64,000 bases of DNA, taken from NCBI GenBank assembly GCA_019649035.1, contig BMAT01009404.1, positions 62,999-126,998 of the forward strand, read 5' to 3'. The translations under genes were made by a program, and so were the position numbers. Origin of the DNA: Elysia marginata (Eukaryota > Mollusca > Gastropoda > Plakobranchidae). The notes below the pieces were generated by a model. That model did no database searches. It saw nothing but the letters and a program-made list of their open reading frames with translations, and had not been told where the DNA came from. Positions 39,262 to 52,124 of the stretch are shown piece after piece. Every line of letters starts with the position of its first letter. Positions within the stretch are counted from its first letter, which is position 1.

Positions 39262-42200
39262 ATGGAACATTTTGAAGCTGTCGAAACATGGCTTCTAAAT
39301 TCATATAATATCAAGGTTTCCGCAGACTGGCTATCAGCATGTCTCGAGTGGATTGCTCAGGAAAGTGAGGTATATATAGCTGAAGTTTGTGGGGTTTTTT
39401 TTTTTTAATGACTTTAAAGTGAGCTCTCTAAGAAGTAAAAGGGTCAAGAAAGGATATATATTCAAGTTTCAAGCAAAATGAAATCAATAGCTTAACAATT
39501 AAGAAGGAAAATAGTTTTTAAGAAAGTAACAGATTATCTTCACATTGGCATAAATATTGGACTTTTAAAACTTTTTTAAACAAAAAAATCCATGCAAAAT
39601 ATGTTTACATCACTTCTTTCATATTCAGGGTCAGATGCAGTCAGAGGATATGATAAAAGAACTGGTGTTTGAGCAGTGGCTGACCTCAGATCTTGCAGAA
39701 ATTGGTGAACCTTCACTTCCTTCTGCAGCTTTGACTTGCGAAAAATTTAAACTCATCAGTAATTATGCCCTCCAGGTAAATTTACGCCCCCATTAACTAA
39801 ATCCTGTACTAATGTTAAGATTTTAAAAAAATCTCAATATTTTATCAGCTTTTGGAGTTTTAAACTTTAAGTAGCTGAAGACCTATAGATACACTTTACA
39901 CTCCGCCACTGATTAAGTTTTTTTCTTTATTTTTGAATGAAGCAACAAGTTTAAAGGTATTTTTAAGTTTATAAAAATAATGGTCTGACAGCTGCTCATG
40001 GTTTATTTGTCTCTCAACCAGTACAAAAAGAAACATATGGCAGAAATTTCAATGTGAACAAATGCTTTTTAAAACTCGATTTATTCCTCATTTTCTCTAT
40101 ATTTCAAATGAAAAGAAATATATTTCTCAAAATTGTGATAACTTCAAGCAATTTTCAACGTATTGAAGCTCAGAAAACGAATTGCTCAAAATGAGAAACC
40201 TTTGGAATTTAAAAATTGTGGCTTTTCAAATTCAAACTGGCTATGGGACATTTTATTGTAAATTTTAAGATAGTTGGTAAGTGAGCTTAATGCCTGCGGT
40301 TTACATGCTAATTTAAGGGGGAAGGGGGGCAGGGGTCCTGGGGCCTTTTTCTATGTTTTAAGGTTTAGCTAATTTATGCTTAATTCATCACTTTCAGCAC
40401 CCCTAAAATCAAAGAATTCAATTTGAATTTTTCTCTTTTGTATCATGATTGCCATGGCAACACTGCCATATTGAATTTTACCCCCAAATATTGTTACATT
40501 TCAAAAGCCTAAGTACTATTTTCAACCAAATGATACAATACTTTCTAAATATGTACTTGAACCTAATCTCTGAAACAAAATAGAGAGAGATTGAATAAGT
40601 TTACCCACTTTTTTCCACAGATTTTTTAATGCTCTACACTACAAAGAGCAAAACTCAGATTTTTTTTGTAAAAAATCTCAATTTTATGAAAAACCAACAA
40701 TAATTTTTTTTAAATGCACTATTTGCTTGTTCCTTACACCAATCCCAATCACCATATAAGATTTCAGAGCATTCATTCATTTAGTCTTGAAGGAGAAGGG
40801 ATTCTAGCGAGAGAAAATTGCATATTGAAAAAAAAAAAAACGCATTTGAAAGAGAAACATGTAAAATGGCATATTTTTGAAAATACATGTAAACAAAGCT
40901 GCATGTGCCCCTGCTTCTTTTCCTGGCTTGTTTGCCCCAAGTCTTAGTTCTCTCTAGAGCCATTTTCCTGGCCTCACCAAACATTTTTTTCCGTTTTTGC
41001 ACTATATTTTGCTGCAGTAGGCCTATTTTAAACAGCGAATATATATCTCAATCGTGATCTGCCAGGCCCACCCTCTCATCCATCTCACCCCATCATCTTG
41101 AGCCATAAGCACTCTTTATATGAAGAGGAGATACATTTTGTCCACTATTCGATGTGGTTTCTTTGACAAAAAAACTACAGAAAAAGGCCTTAAAAAGATT
41201 TCAGCACACAATAAAAATAGAACATTGTCCTCATCGTGATTGAGTACGCCAAGCCAGATAGGCCGAGGCGCGTCATTAGAGTGTGAACTGGGTCAGCTCA
41301 TGTAGCGGACGCGGGCGATAATTGGGTGAATTATTTGTCATTTTTGCTGACACTGGTTACCTAAAACATCGATTTAGAGTAGAAGGAATGCTCAATACTA
41401 GCTCTTGATTTATTTTTGTACACAGAAATGGCTCAGTTTACAGAAAAAAACACAAATAGGCAATTTAATTACTTTGACTGTATAGCTGCACTTAAGGACC
41501 CGCTGTCCCCGTTAATTAAACAAATTCAACAGACTTTTTTTTTTACTTTGCTTCTGAACTCAGCCCTTGTTTAAACGAATTTCTAACCATAATTTCTTTT
41601 TCTCTTTTCATTGATAGTTTTGCCTTGCCAGCACAGTTTCTTGCTCCCACAACTTACTAAAGTTTTTTTTTTACATGAATTTGAAATAAAAATCAAATTG
41701 TGGTAATATTGTCACAAACGTTCAACAAAACAAGAATTTTTTATATTTTAATGTATCCCCATAGCAAATACTTAGTTATGCCTGCTAAGCACCTATTACA
41801 TGAGTAACAAAGACTGAAATAGGTTTTAAGGTTTTGAGAAATGCCTGCATGTTACAGCTACTATCTCAACCTTAGTTTTTCATGTTTCAATGTACTAAGT
41901 GCAGGTCTTATAGAAATATGAAAAGTTTTGTTAACTTTTTTCTTTCAGATAAATTCTATTGTTGATGTAGGCTTTCCTCTTTATGGTCAGCAACAAAAGT
42001 TGATGGGTAGAGAAAATGTAAATGCAGAAGTTTCTGCTGACAAACCGTTCCAACCTGCTGTAAGTTCAGTTTGCCTTGCACATTTTTTATCATTTTTCTA
42101 ACGCATACTCAACATAGTTAAAAAGCTCACTAGGTACATTTTTGTACATAAGTTTATAAAACCTTAAGTTTGAGGACACAATCTTTACTGATTCAAAACC

Positions 42201-45200
42201 TCAAAAGTAAAAGTCTTTAATCTGCTTTTGAGTATTGTTGAAGCCTGTTGTGTTTGACATGTGCTTATAATTTATTATTTTCCCTTGGCTTCCTTTCATA
42301 AGATGATATAGAATTTCCAAAATGGCCAACTGGGGAGAAAATAAAACACACTAGATATTTGTAAAAAAATTAATTTTAAATTTCAGTGGGAGCCGAAGCA
42401 GTCCAGAATGTTACTTCTTACATTGACCGATGGTCATTCTGAAATAAAAGCAATGGAACTTCAACCAATAAGATCCTTGCATTCTCAGTTGCCCAGTGGA
42501 ACAAAGGTAATAGAGTCTAAAACTGATCTTGTTTAATCTATCTTTGCTCTCTTTGTTTTGTGGTATTTAATTCTTGAATTGTTTGATGGAGCATAGAGAC
42601 TATTTTTGTGGAAGCTATGAGGTGTTATTGTTATTTTTTTTATATAAAACACATTCTTTGGTACAGTGGGAGTGCTTTAATTTAGTCTAAATACAGAAGA
42701 ATCTTTACATCATGAAGCTTTGACAGCTCTACAGTCTTTTCCAATGATTATTTGAGATCTGAACCACAAGACTGCTGTTTAGTATATCAATTTTACAGGT
42801 CTAAAGTCATCCTGAAAAGCCCACATGATGTTTGGAAACAATTTCTCAGTTTCAAACTCCTAAAAAGTAAAAAAAATGGTTCATTTGAAAGAAAAACCAA
42901 AGGTGAATGCATATTGTCTTTAGCATAATGTAGCTGAAGTTCTATGCTTTGTGATCTGATATAATATTTAAAAAAGAAAATGAAAATTTTGGGATTTAGC
43001 TTGGTTTTTGGGATTGGAGTCAACATTGTCAATCTGTAGGTAGTTTTGTATCTCCTGAGTTTCCAAATCTGCAATAGATGAGACATTTTTTTTTTACTTT
43101 TCCTTTCCTCTTTCTATTTTTAATACAAGGTCTTTCAGAAAAGAATAGACGATATCCCTAAAAAAATTCAGCAAGAGTTATCCTCCTTGACTTACTGCCA
43201 TTTCACAGCGGTAATGGAGAAACATAGTAAAATACGTGAAAATACAAGGAANNNNNNNNNNNNNNNNNNNNNNNNNNNNNNNNNNNNNNNNNNNNNNNNN
43301 NNNNNNNNNNNNNNNNNNNNNNNNNNNNNNNNNNNNNNNNNNNNNNNNNNNNNNNNNNNNNNNNNNNNNNNNNNNNNNNNNNNNNNNNNNNNNNNNNNNN
43401 NNNNNNNNNNNNNNNNNNNNNNNNNNNNNNNNNNNNNNNNNNNNNNNNNNNNNNNNNNNNNNNNNNNNNNNNNNNNNNNNNNNNNNNNNNNNNNNNNNNN
43501 NNNNNNNNNNNNNNNNNNNNNNNNNNNNNNNNNNNNNNNNNNNNNNNNNNNNNNNNNNNNNNNNNNNNNNNNNNNNNNNNNNNNNNNNNNNNNNNNNNNN
43601 NNNNNNNNNNNNNNNNNNNNNNNNNNNNNNNNNNNNNNNNNNNNNNNNNNNNNNNNNNNNNNNNNNNNNNNNNNNNNNNNNNNNNNNNNNNNNNNNNNTC
43701 AGCAGAAAAAAAAATTTAATGCACTGATCGAAGTATAGTCATGACTTCATGGTTCTTTCGGACGTCCGCAAAATAATTTTGACCTAAACAAAGGCGTATT
43801 TTGAAAAATAAGATGAGTAGGCCTACATCAGGAAAATTGATTCTTGAAAAAGATTCAAGTATTCAACCATAAAACTATCAGATTTTGATGCATGGCCCTA
43901 GAATGATGAATTATTTTACCTATTATTGGCAAGTTGGCTTTTTTAGCTAATAGATTCTGGCACTTGACAAACTGTAGTCTTGAATGAAGTCTTCTTTTAA
44001 TTATTTTTTTTTAAAGATAGGATTATCATTATTCGCATTAATAAATTTGTAATTACATTTTTAAGTATTCTCGACTACATCATCCTCATAAAAAGCAGTA
44101 AGAAGTGTTTTACACAAGAAAAACGCCCTATCTCTTCTAATTTACTTATATGGGGTCCTTTGTTTTGGTAGTAGGTCAAGGTGCATAACTCTCGCCAACC
44201 GTTTTTAGGAACATCGTCTATTGCTTTGGTTTGACCTTTTATGTTAGCAGTTATCAAAGTCTCTTTATCTTTAATTTATTCATGCAGCCACAGATACTTG
44301 CTTTGTGAACACCACAAAAAATTTCGCCACAGCCTTCTGCATTAAATGCAAAATTTGCCTCTAATTTAATTTCCTTTATCTTTCTTCATCATTATGCCAA
44401 GTGTGTACTGACTGGCACAGTTCTGTGTCGACGAGGTATGGTACTACTGACTGAGGACCATATCCACCTGTTAGGAGGAGAAGTTGACACACTTACTGAA
44501 GTCAACACACCTCTGAATATGCTACAGCAAGCTATGTAAGATTTTGTTGTTGTTATTTTTTAAATATTATCAAAATTTCTTTTACCTAGTAGACATAAAA
44601 ATGAAAATGAACAGTTCAGGACCTTTGTATAAAATTTATTCAAGAACTAGAGCATTCAAGGAGGTGCTAAATTCAACAGGTTATATTTACTACCCTTAAT
44701 AATCTTATTTGTCAAATGTAAAAGTAGATTAAGTCCTTGTCGGAATAAATTTTTTAAATTCAGTTGTTTGAGACACTCTTTATTTTTGTCAAAATATAAT
44801 TACGCCTGATTTTCTTTGTAAAGCAGACATTTTTGTGCCTCAATTATTTCCACAAGGAACTTAAAATCATGTTTAATTCATATTACATGCAAGACTTTTT
44901 TCAAAACACACATTTATTGACAATTTTATTATTTTTAACGTCTTTCAGGGAGAAGAACAGAGAAGACAGCGGAAAGCATGCCAAACAGGAATTTTCGGGG
45001 CAGTTTGTCACTCGCAGCTCTGATAAAAAACTGGACTTTAAGAAAAAATCATCTATGATGAAAAAAGAGGAATCGTTCACAATTTCACAAAAACCAAACC
45101 AAATTCCAACTTTCAGTCAGATTGGAGTGAAAAGAGAGGTGAAGCCAGTCATGGCGTCGTTGGAGAAGGTGAAAAAGGAAATGGTCAAGTCTGAACAGGG

Positions 45201-48200
45201 CAGAGGTGGTCACAAATTTGGATCAAATGTTCAACAAGAGAATGAGGAAGAAGTTTGTAGTTTTTGTTTTTTGCCTTTGTTTTTTAAACTGAGAAATGTT
45301 GTTTTGAATCATCCTACAAGTAAAACTAACATTGATTAATGCTAATAAAACATCTTGGTAACATTCAGTAATAATGTCCCTACGCTGACACTTTTTGCAT
45401 TAAAAGAACTTGGGCAAATTTATACTACAGTCGGAACAAAGTACTTTAGATTTCATTTTAATTGGACAAGTGCCTATCAAATTCATCTGCAAAAAATATG
45501 CAAATAATTGTGGTGAATAAGTTTGGCTTTGCATTATATGTTTTGCTAACAGAAAATCTGGAATTGTAGACTTATATTGTTTTAAAATTTTTCAGAGGAG
45601 GGTTTTCAGGTTTGTTCCTTTTGCGGTTTTTGTTTTTGTTTTTAACAAATTTTAGATCATCCTCTTGCTATAAAAACATTTCAAAGAAATGCATGGTTTT
45701 CTCATGCTTAGACTGGCTGAATCCAGTAACTACTGATCCATAGTCTGTTTTTTCATCGGACCTTTTTTCTGTTATCAACAGTGGGGTGATGACATCAATT
45801 ATTCTGAGCTGTTTGACAATGATATGGAGTTTGATGATGGACCTGGGACAAGTCACAGCAACTGCAAGAATGTTAATGGAAATGGTAGAAACAGCTCTGG
45901 AGTTTTGACTGAAAAATCAAATCCTTATAAGGAAGTTTTAAGTATTTCTGATGATGATATGGACATTGATGAGGTCTTTGATGACCCAACACCCTCTTGG
46001 CATCCTAAAATAGAGAACACTTCTCTAAAGACATACAGTAATTACAACACTGTATCTCACAAGGCTTTCGCAACAATTGAAAAGGGTAGAACCAAGGATC
46101 CAACTAGAAAACATCTGACTCCAAAGCAAGAAACATTTTCCCAAAACATCAGTGATGGTTTACCCCAAGTCTTTGATCAAAGTGACCAAGCGATTGAGTT
46201 TAAGCCTCCATCCCCAACATTTTCATCCCCTACCTGCTCCAAAGCCCAAATCCCAACACAGTTAAAAAAGTCTGTTGTTGTTGAAAATAAAAATAAAAAT
46301 AAAAGCCAAGAGAAATCATCAGTAGAAACATGCCCCACTTTACCCAAGAGACAAAAAGTTCAAGCAAAGCTCTCTGATCTTTTTTGCAAACAATCTAAAG
46401 CAACTGTAAAGCCTAACAATCCAACCAAGGCACTGAACAGTGAAAAAGTTTCTGTCTTTCAATCATCAAGCGCTAGCGATATGCGATCAGCTTCCAGTTC
46501 TAGCTTCATTAATATTTCTCCAAATATTACAAAGAAATCTTCCACTCAGGAGACCTCCTCTCTTACCAGCCCACATGCTTTAGGAAAGCTAGACAATCGA
46601 GATGCAGGACCCAAGACAAGCCAGGATCTAAAGGGTGTACCCAAAGCAGTTATCCAGCCTTTTAAACCAGCGAGCACCATAGGTGAGTTTCCTCCTACCT
46701 CCAAATATTGATGTTCAGATTTTGAGTCCAATTTCCACATTGAATACATGTCCACATTGAATACATGTATTATGGAAGGATGGTTTTTAAAGATATGACC
46801 TTTCTAGAGAGAAAAAAGTTAAAACATGAGAGCCAAACTGCTCATTGTTTAATCTTGATTTAGTGGTTATTGCATGTCATTGTAATGATGTTGCCTATTT
46901 CCACACTATAAGACCAGCTCACTAAAAATTAGTAGTAGTCAGGGTAACGGCTTGAGGTCTCAAACTGGAGATTTCAGAATGATGAGATGTTGATTATTTT
47001 TCCCTTAAAAATTTGTTATTACAATTCATAATATTTTAAGCTATTTATTTCTTCTATCTATGATTTTTTAGAGGTTTTAGAAATTTGTTTCTTCTATCTA
47101 TTGTCTTTTTAGAAGTTTTAGGAACACGAGGAGTTGTCAAATAGATGCTGAGATGTCAAACTGTAATTTTTGCATTAGTTCAAAAAAATTAGTTTGAGTC
47201 TTATCTGGGGGATTAACAGCTATTCTTTCTTGGGGAGTACTCATCCTTGCCTCACTCAGGTGTAAATGAGCATGTGCAGGTTTTAGATACTTTATCTTGC
47301 AACCAGTCAAATTAAGTCTTAAGTCAAAATTGGAAAGTAGTAAGATATAGGTATCACAGCAAAGCTTATTTTTTTCTACTTTTGAATGCAACAAACAGAA
47401 AAACTATATCTGAGTGAAGTTATAGCTGTTTGAAGTTGACAGAGTTAGGATTTGTGAAATTTCAGAAAGGGGAGAAATTTGCATTTAAAGTTGAGACAAC
47501 AATAAAGGTGTAAAACCCATTGCGACCGTCCATATTGTTTAAAATTGACCATAAATAAAAACATGAGGTTTCAATATGAAACAGGTGTGAAAACTGTTCA
47601 GAAATGGTTACGGCATGAAAGTCTATATATGTTGCTGTGACAAAAGGTCGTTTTGTGTAAAAGACAACTTTTGGTGCACATTTTGGCGATCATATTTATT
47701 TTGGAAAGGTCCCATTAAGTTCTAGTAGTTCTAGCAAAAAGCAGTGGATTTATTTAGCCTCAAAGTCTGACATGACATCACTCCCGACACACCACACGAC
47801 CTTTTGTCACAGGCACATAACTGAAAACTAGGCCTTGTAACAAGACTCATTTGCAGAGTATGCGAGACATATAGTTATAAGTATGCCAAAGTTGAAGGCC
47901 TTAAAAATTGCTGATTGGTCAATAATGTGCTGAAGAACCATTTTAGAATACTTTGAACACCAAGCTTATGTTATGCTCTGTGATGGTATGCAAATTTAAA
48001 AATCTATTAAAACAGTTGCCATTTTTCTATTTTTCTTATGCATTATTAATGATTTGTCTTTCTAGACGACGAAGCACACAATGACAGTCCAACTACCAGT
48101 TACCTCTCAGATCTCAATAGTTCTAACACAGGGTCTATCAAAGTCAAGGTGGGTGAGATTCTAGAATACAATTTGAAGTGAAGGGAAATATCTGTCATGT

Positions 48201-51200
48201 TGCACGCTTTAAAATTAATTAAGATACATGATTTTTTTTCCTATCTACAAAAAGTACATTTTGTCAAGCCTCGACCTTTTGACTAAGGCCAAAATGCAAC
48301 TGATACACCGTTTGAATCAGTGTAATGCCTGCTATCATGCTTTGAAGAAATGAATAAAATCGGCCTACAACTTTTGGTACAAAATTACAAAATAACATTT
48401 TGGCGTTTAGTCAAAAATAAATAAAGCCATCCCGATTTTAACTAATTTTCTCAATACAGGTAAAAATGACTTAGACCAAAAAGGTAGAGGCTTGATGATT
48501 TACAGTTCCAGAGGTTTTTCTTGAATTTTATTCGTGGAAATTAACTTGTTTGAGTAATGGGTGCTGGAACCTTCATTTTCAAGTGTAAGACTTGGAGCCA
48601 ATTTAGCTTTGAGTCCTAATGACTGAGTGTTAAAGAAGGTGCAGCAGAGGCTTGACGATGGGCAAGGAACAGAACAAAATCTCATTGCTGTTCAGCCTAG
48701 TTTATGATAAGCCCATCTAGTGGAGGCACGCTTGTTTGTGTAACCAGGTATTCTGAAGCTGTTTGTGGACGATATGGTCAGTTAGTGGCTTTTTTAGTTG
48801 CATTAGCACATAGACAGCTGATAAGAACAGTGTGGTCGGGATTAAACTGTTTATTTCCATGCCATTATTTGTAGAAGTTTAAGGTGCAAATACTTGAAAG
48901 GATCAGTGGTTGTAGTAGAACGATACAGTAGAACCATACAAGGACTGGAAGATGAAACTAGCTGAGAAAAAAACGACTAGTGTGGCGAATTTGTGATTTC
49001 AAGGGATAGATGTTTGAGATATTTGCACTCAGCTGTATACTTTATATGTGAGTAACTTTTCATTGTGCCACTTTAGTTCTTCTTGTATTTTTACATTGAA
49101 TATGTTATTTTAAGAAGCACATGCTAATTTTCTCTTTGCATGTCTACTTTAAACCAATTTTCCCTTTACCCATTTTACTGGGGATTTTTAGTGAGTTTCA
49201 AGATGAAAATGACATCATGACCTTTCAATGTTTTGACTTTGGTGATGTTTCAGGTTTCTATTCTTACACTGATTGAAAGATTGTGCAGCAACAACGGCTC
49301 ACACTGGTCTCTCGCATGTAAAGTTAGTGACAGCATCACAAATATGGATGTGGACATCTCCAATCAAGTAAGCAGACTAAAGAAAAACACTGGTTTGTTC
49401 ATGAAAATTGCTTAAAATAATAAAAACAAAAAATCCACTGACAAAGCATAAATTTAGGTGCCTTGGCTACCAATGAGCTCATCAGCCAAGCCTTTTTTTA
49501 AAATGTTTTTTCCCTTTGTTTTTTTATTTCAATAGCTTTTTGCTCAAAATGTGATTTTTATGTATTACAACTTATCTCATCTTTCAATTTTTGCCCAGTA
49601 GTTCAAATATGGGTGCCTTTGATTGTGACAAATTAAAAGACAAGTGCAGTTTTAAATCTATTTAGCGTAATGTGAGGTAATCACGAAATACTCGTTTTTA
49701 GAAATTATTCAAGACCTTCAGTTGATGAATGGAAAGATAACATTTCACATCATTTGAGAAAGTTGTGCAATGATGTGGTTAAAAAGACAAAATCGGTTTT
49801 GGAGAAAGAAGAAACCATTGCAAGGAAGTTGAAATTGTGTAAGATTTCAAAATCTTGGCATAACCATAGACAATTCATTAAATTGTAAGTTGCCAGCTGA
49901 AACTGAGTAGGTTTCACATAGACAGTAGCCTATTACGTTTGCTCTATGAAATAATAATCAAGAGCATGATCACTTTTGCTGTGACATGCTAGGGTGACAA
50001 CTGTCAGGTAATCTAAAATAGACAGACTAATGAAATGAATTGATAAAACTGCAGGCAATACTGAAGTTTTTGACTGTTTTGAACTGTTCTATATTAAACG
50101 ACAGTGTCCATCATAAGTGACCCATCCCATCCATTATTCAATCTCAAAACCTAGAATGATCAAATGTAAATGAGAATGATACCGCAGGTTGTTTTGCCTA
50201 ATGCTAAGAAATATTTGTAACTATCTTATACATTAATGTGTATGTTGAAGTACACCACGTTTTCTTGTTTGCTTTCTTTTTTTCTATAGAATGCGAATGT
50301 TTATTTTTTTGCTGTAAACCAAGCATACGAGGCTGTATAGGACAATAAAGAATCTTGAATCTTCTCCGAAAAGTGACATATTCATTTTGCTGAAAAACAA
50401 TGACTGTATTTTTATTGTCCTTAGAATTCCAACAGTAAAGAGTGTATCAAGTAGAAAATGCTGGAATATCTGTTGAAAATAATTATCTCCTACTATTTTT
50501 TTTCTTTATCCAGGTACTCACAGGACTTATAGGGTTTTCTGCAGAAGACAGCATTGCTATGAGGCAGAGGTTCAAGGCAGAGCCAGAGGTCAAAGAAGTT
50601 TTTGCTGAGGTAACAGCAACTTAAAATATATATCTAGACCAAGGGAAAGAGAGACTCCCAATTTACAACAATTTCAACTGCATAAGTTAATAAAATGATA
50701 TTCATACAAATATTTATATAAAGGGCAAAAAATAAGTATCCAGTTTTGTCTCTTTGTAAAGTGGTTGTTGTCACTTAAATACAGACTTTGTCACGTGAAT
50801 TGTGATTGTTTTTGTTGCAGAGAGAGGGACTAAATACTGATAAAGCATGACTTCTTTGAGGAAGATTTTTCTATTAAGACAGAAATACCTTTGAGGTGAA
50901 ATAAAGCACATCTTGCAAATGATCACAACTGGTATATGTTTATGTTTTTCCATGTGCGATAGTACTAGTAGTGACAGAATCCTATTCAGCTTTAAAGTCT
51001 TTGATCAGCTATGTCACACAAATGTTGAAAGTTTCCCTTAAGCTTCTAAGCTTCTCTGAGATTTCAGGCCAAGACCAGTCTCAAAACTATTTTTTCTTGT
51101 TATTTATATCAATAGATTTGTTAGCAAAAGTTTGATATCACAGGTTTGAGAAAAAAAATTATACTTGTGCATCATTTAGCATCATGGACTATGATTTGAT

Positions 51201-51398
51201 CAGTTTTTTTTCTAACTTCATTTTTTTCATAGTTTGGTATTTTGTTTTCTTCCCTCTATCTGATCAAAGGGTTTGTCCCAGTGTCAGAGCAAGTTGATCA
51301 GTGGCAGAGGTGGATGTCTTGTGGAACTTAAGCCTGCTTCTTGTAACACCAGGGGGAAAAGACCTATCATTGTCAATTTTCACCTGAACCCAAGCTAA
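39262..51398 (+). CDS. RMI1: RecQ-mediated genome instability protein 1
   Basis: Exons: 39262-39369, 39629-39775, 41949-42059, 42387-42506, 44402-44535, 44949-45252, 45782-46682, 48066-48148, 49254-49367, 50514-50609, 51270-51398; phases are consistent and give 748 residues (human 625). RMI1 is the scaffold of the BLM-topoisomerase III alpha-RMI dissolvasome in the nucleus. The N-terminal helical bundle (ETWLL, WLSACLEWI, FEQWLTSDL) and OB fold (WEPKQSRMLLLTLTDG, LPSGTK, HLLGGEVDTL) match the family; the C-terminal OB fold that binds RMI2 covers about 637-748 (HWSLACKVSD, VLTGLIGFSAED). An acidic patch GDDINYSELFDNDMEFDD (about 310-327) sits where vertebrate RMI1 has its RPA-binding motif. 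The Ser-rich middle is longer than usual. The start has no upstream ATG in the leader. Complete. Confidence 0.93.
40315..41377 (-). repeat. dispersed repeat family C, inverted copy
   Basis: It lies in RMI1 intron 2 and is the reverse-complement partner of 31889-32665, carrying about 280 bases extra, chiefly in the part near 40.55-40.95 kb. The two copies are diverged but collinear. No coding capacity recognised. Confidence 0.75.
43252..43698. other. assembly gap (447 N)
   Basis: Run of N in RMI1 intron 4. The long open frames that cross it are artefacts of N translation. Because exons 4 and 5 join in phase and match the family without missing residues, no exon need be hidden here. Confidence 0.99.
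45935..45967 (+). other. candidate SUMO-interacting motif in RMI1
   Basis: The codons read VLSISDDDMDI, a hydrophobic VLSI core followed directly by acidic residues, about residues 360-370 of the disordered middle. This fits the V/I-V/I-x-V/I plus acid consensus. Function is inferred only. Confidence 0.45.
46361..46384 (+). other. candidate PIP-like box in RMI1
   Basis: The codons read QAKLSDLF (about residues 502-509) flanked by basic residues (KRQKV before, CKQSK after). This resembles the PCNA-binding consensus Q-x-x-[ILMV]-x-x-aromatic-aromatic except for Leu at the first aromatic place. Confidence 0.35.
47046..47125. repeat. two-unit tandem repeat of about 45 bp
   Basis: TTTCTTCTATCTATGATTTT then TTAGAGGTTTTAG at about 47046 is followed by a second copy from about 47087 (TTTCTTCTATCTATTG, TTTTTAGAAGTTTTAG). 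It lies in RMI1 intron 7. Confidence 0.75.
47293..47612 (+). repeat. dispersed repeat family B, copy 2
   Basis: Same orientation and block order as the copies at 22289 and 63766, including TCTTGCAACCAGTC at the start and GGTGTGAAAACTGTTCAGAA near the end. It is in RMI1 intron 7 and is followed within 20 bases by a TA-flanked MITE. Confidence 0.75.
47630..47817. mobile_element. MITE with TA target duplication
   Basis: The element begins TGTTGCTGTGACAAAAGGTC and ends GACCTTTTGTCACAGGCACA; the ends are inverted copies with two or three mismatches over about 21 bases, and TA flanks both sides. It is 188 bp with no coding capacity, consistent with a Tc1/mariner-mobilised MITE. Confidence 0.75.
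48278..48415. mobile_element. inverted-repeat element (possible MITE)
   Basis: TTTTGACTAAGGCCAAAATG at the left is matched by CATTTTGGCGTTTAGTCAAAA at the right as an inverted repeat with about three differences. It lies in RMI1 intron 8, about 130 bases after exon 48066-48148. No target duplication recognised. Confidence 0.5.
49700..50362 (+). mobile_element. heavily decayed LINE 3' end (CR1/Rex1-like)
   Basis: Translated fragments in different frames recall the C-terminal part of LINE ORF2: LLYEIIIKSMITFAVTC followed by GDN, then TVSIISDPSHPLFNL, the widespread SDPSHPL block. The end reads ACAATAAAGAATCTTGAATC, like the AATAAAG-rich tails of such elements. Stops and frame changes are many. 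It sits in RMI1 intron 9. Confidence 0.5.
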
Positions 51399-52124
51399 CA
51401 CAAGCAAAACATTTTAATTCGTCAAATAAGAATTAGATTGTGTTAAATGTTTCAACAAGTGTTTTTTAACGGAAATAAAAAAATCACCACAAATAATATA
51501 CCAATCATTCAAACTGATTTGTTCATGTAAATAAATTTATTGCCAAATATTTATACCTTTTTATGTTTTTGTTTTTGCTTTCATCACTCACTCATGCTCT
51601 CTAAACCATTCTTTCATGTTTCTCTCTTAAGTTTTTTCACTTCATCCTCATTCATCACTTATTAAATCAAGGATTATAGTTGAAATTATTTTCTTGAATC
51701 AATGTCCATTCCAAATATAGATAGCACATCTTAATCCACTCTTACTTGAAACAAAAATGTTAAATAGCCAATAAGTTTGTAGTCATACACATGCAAAATA
51801 TTCACTCTAAACAAACAAGAGATTTGATTTTAGACAACAATGCTGAACTACGCGCTTAAACAGTGGCTTCCTCTTCTACTAAGCTATACCAATGCTTAAA
51901 GAATAAAAAATAGACTGTGCTTTACAGTAAACAAAGGTTAATTATAGTGCTCTTTTAACTTTTTTTTCGAGAGAGGGATATGTAGCAAAAGTAACAAAAC
52001 AAAGTAAGGGTGGTTTTTTTTTGTCTGCATTAAGATGCTTTTTTAATAAAAACCTAGTAACAATATAATTAAAATGTAGAGGATACAGCATTGTGCTAAA
52101 TTTGTAAAAGAAAAAAAAAACATA
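51399..52124. other. convergent gap between RMI1 and PPIL6
   Basis: About 0.73 kb holding both 3' UTRs. It contains AATAAA at 51474-51479 for RMI1 and the palindromic signal at 51530-51541. No coding sequence is seen. Confidence 0.7.
51530..51541. terminator. palindromic bidirectional poly(A) signal
   Basis: AATAAATTTATT is a perfect palindrome that reads AATAAA on both strands. It is about 130 bases past the RMI1 stop and 585 bases past the PPIL6 stop, so it could serve both convergent genes. Use on either strand is inferred; PPIL6 also has a nearer ATTAAA-type signal near 52042. Confidence 0.5.

Noticed and set aside
43187-43738. Open frames of 160-180 residues on the + strand
   Set aside because: Nearly all of their length is a run of N; they only reflect the assembly gap in RMI1 intron 4.
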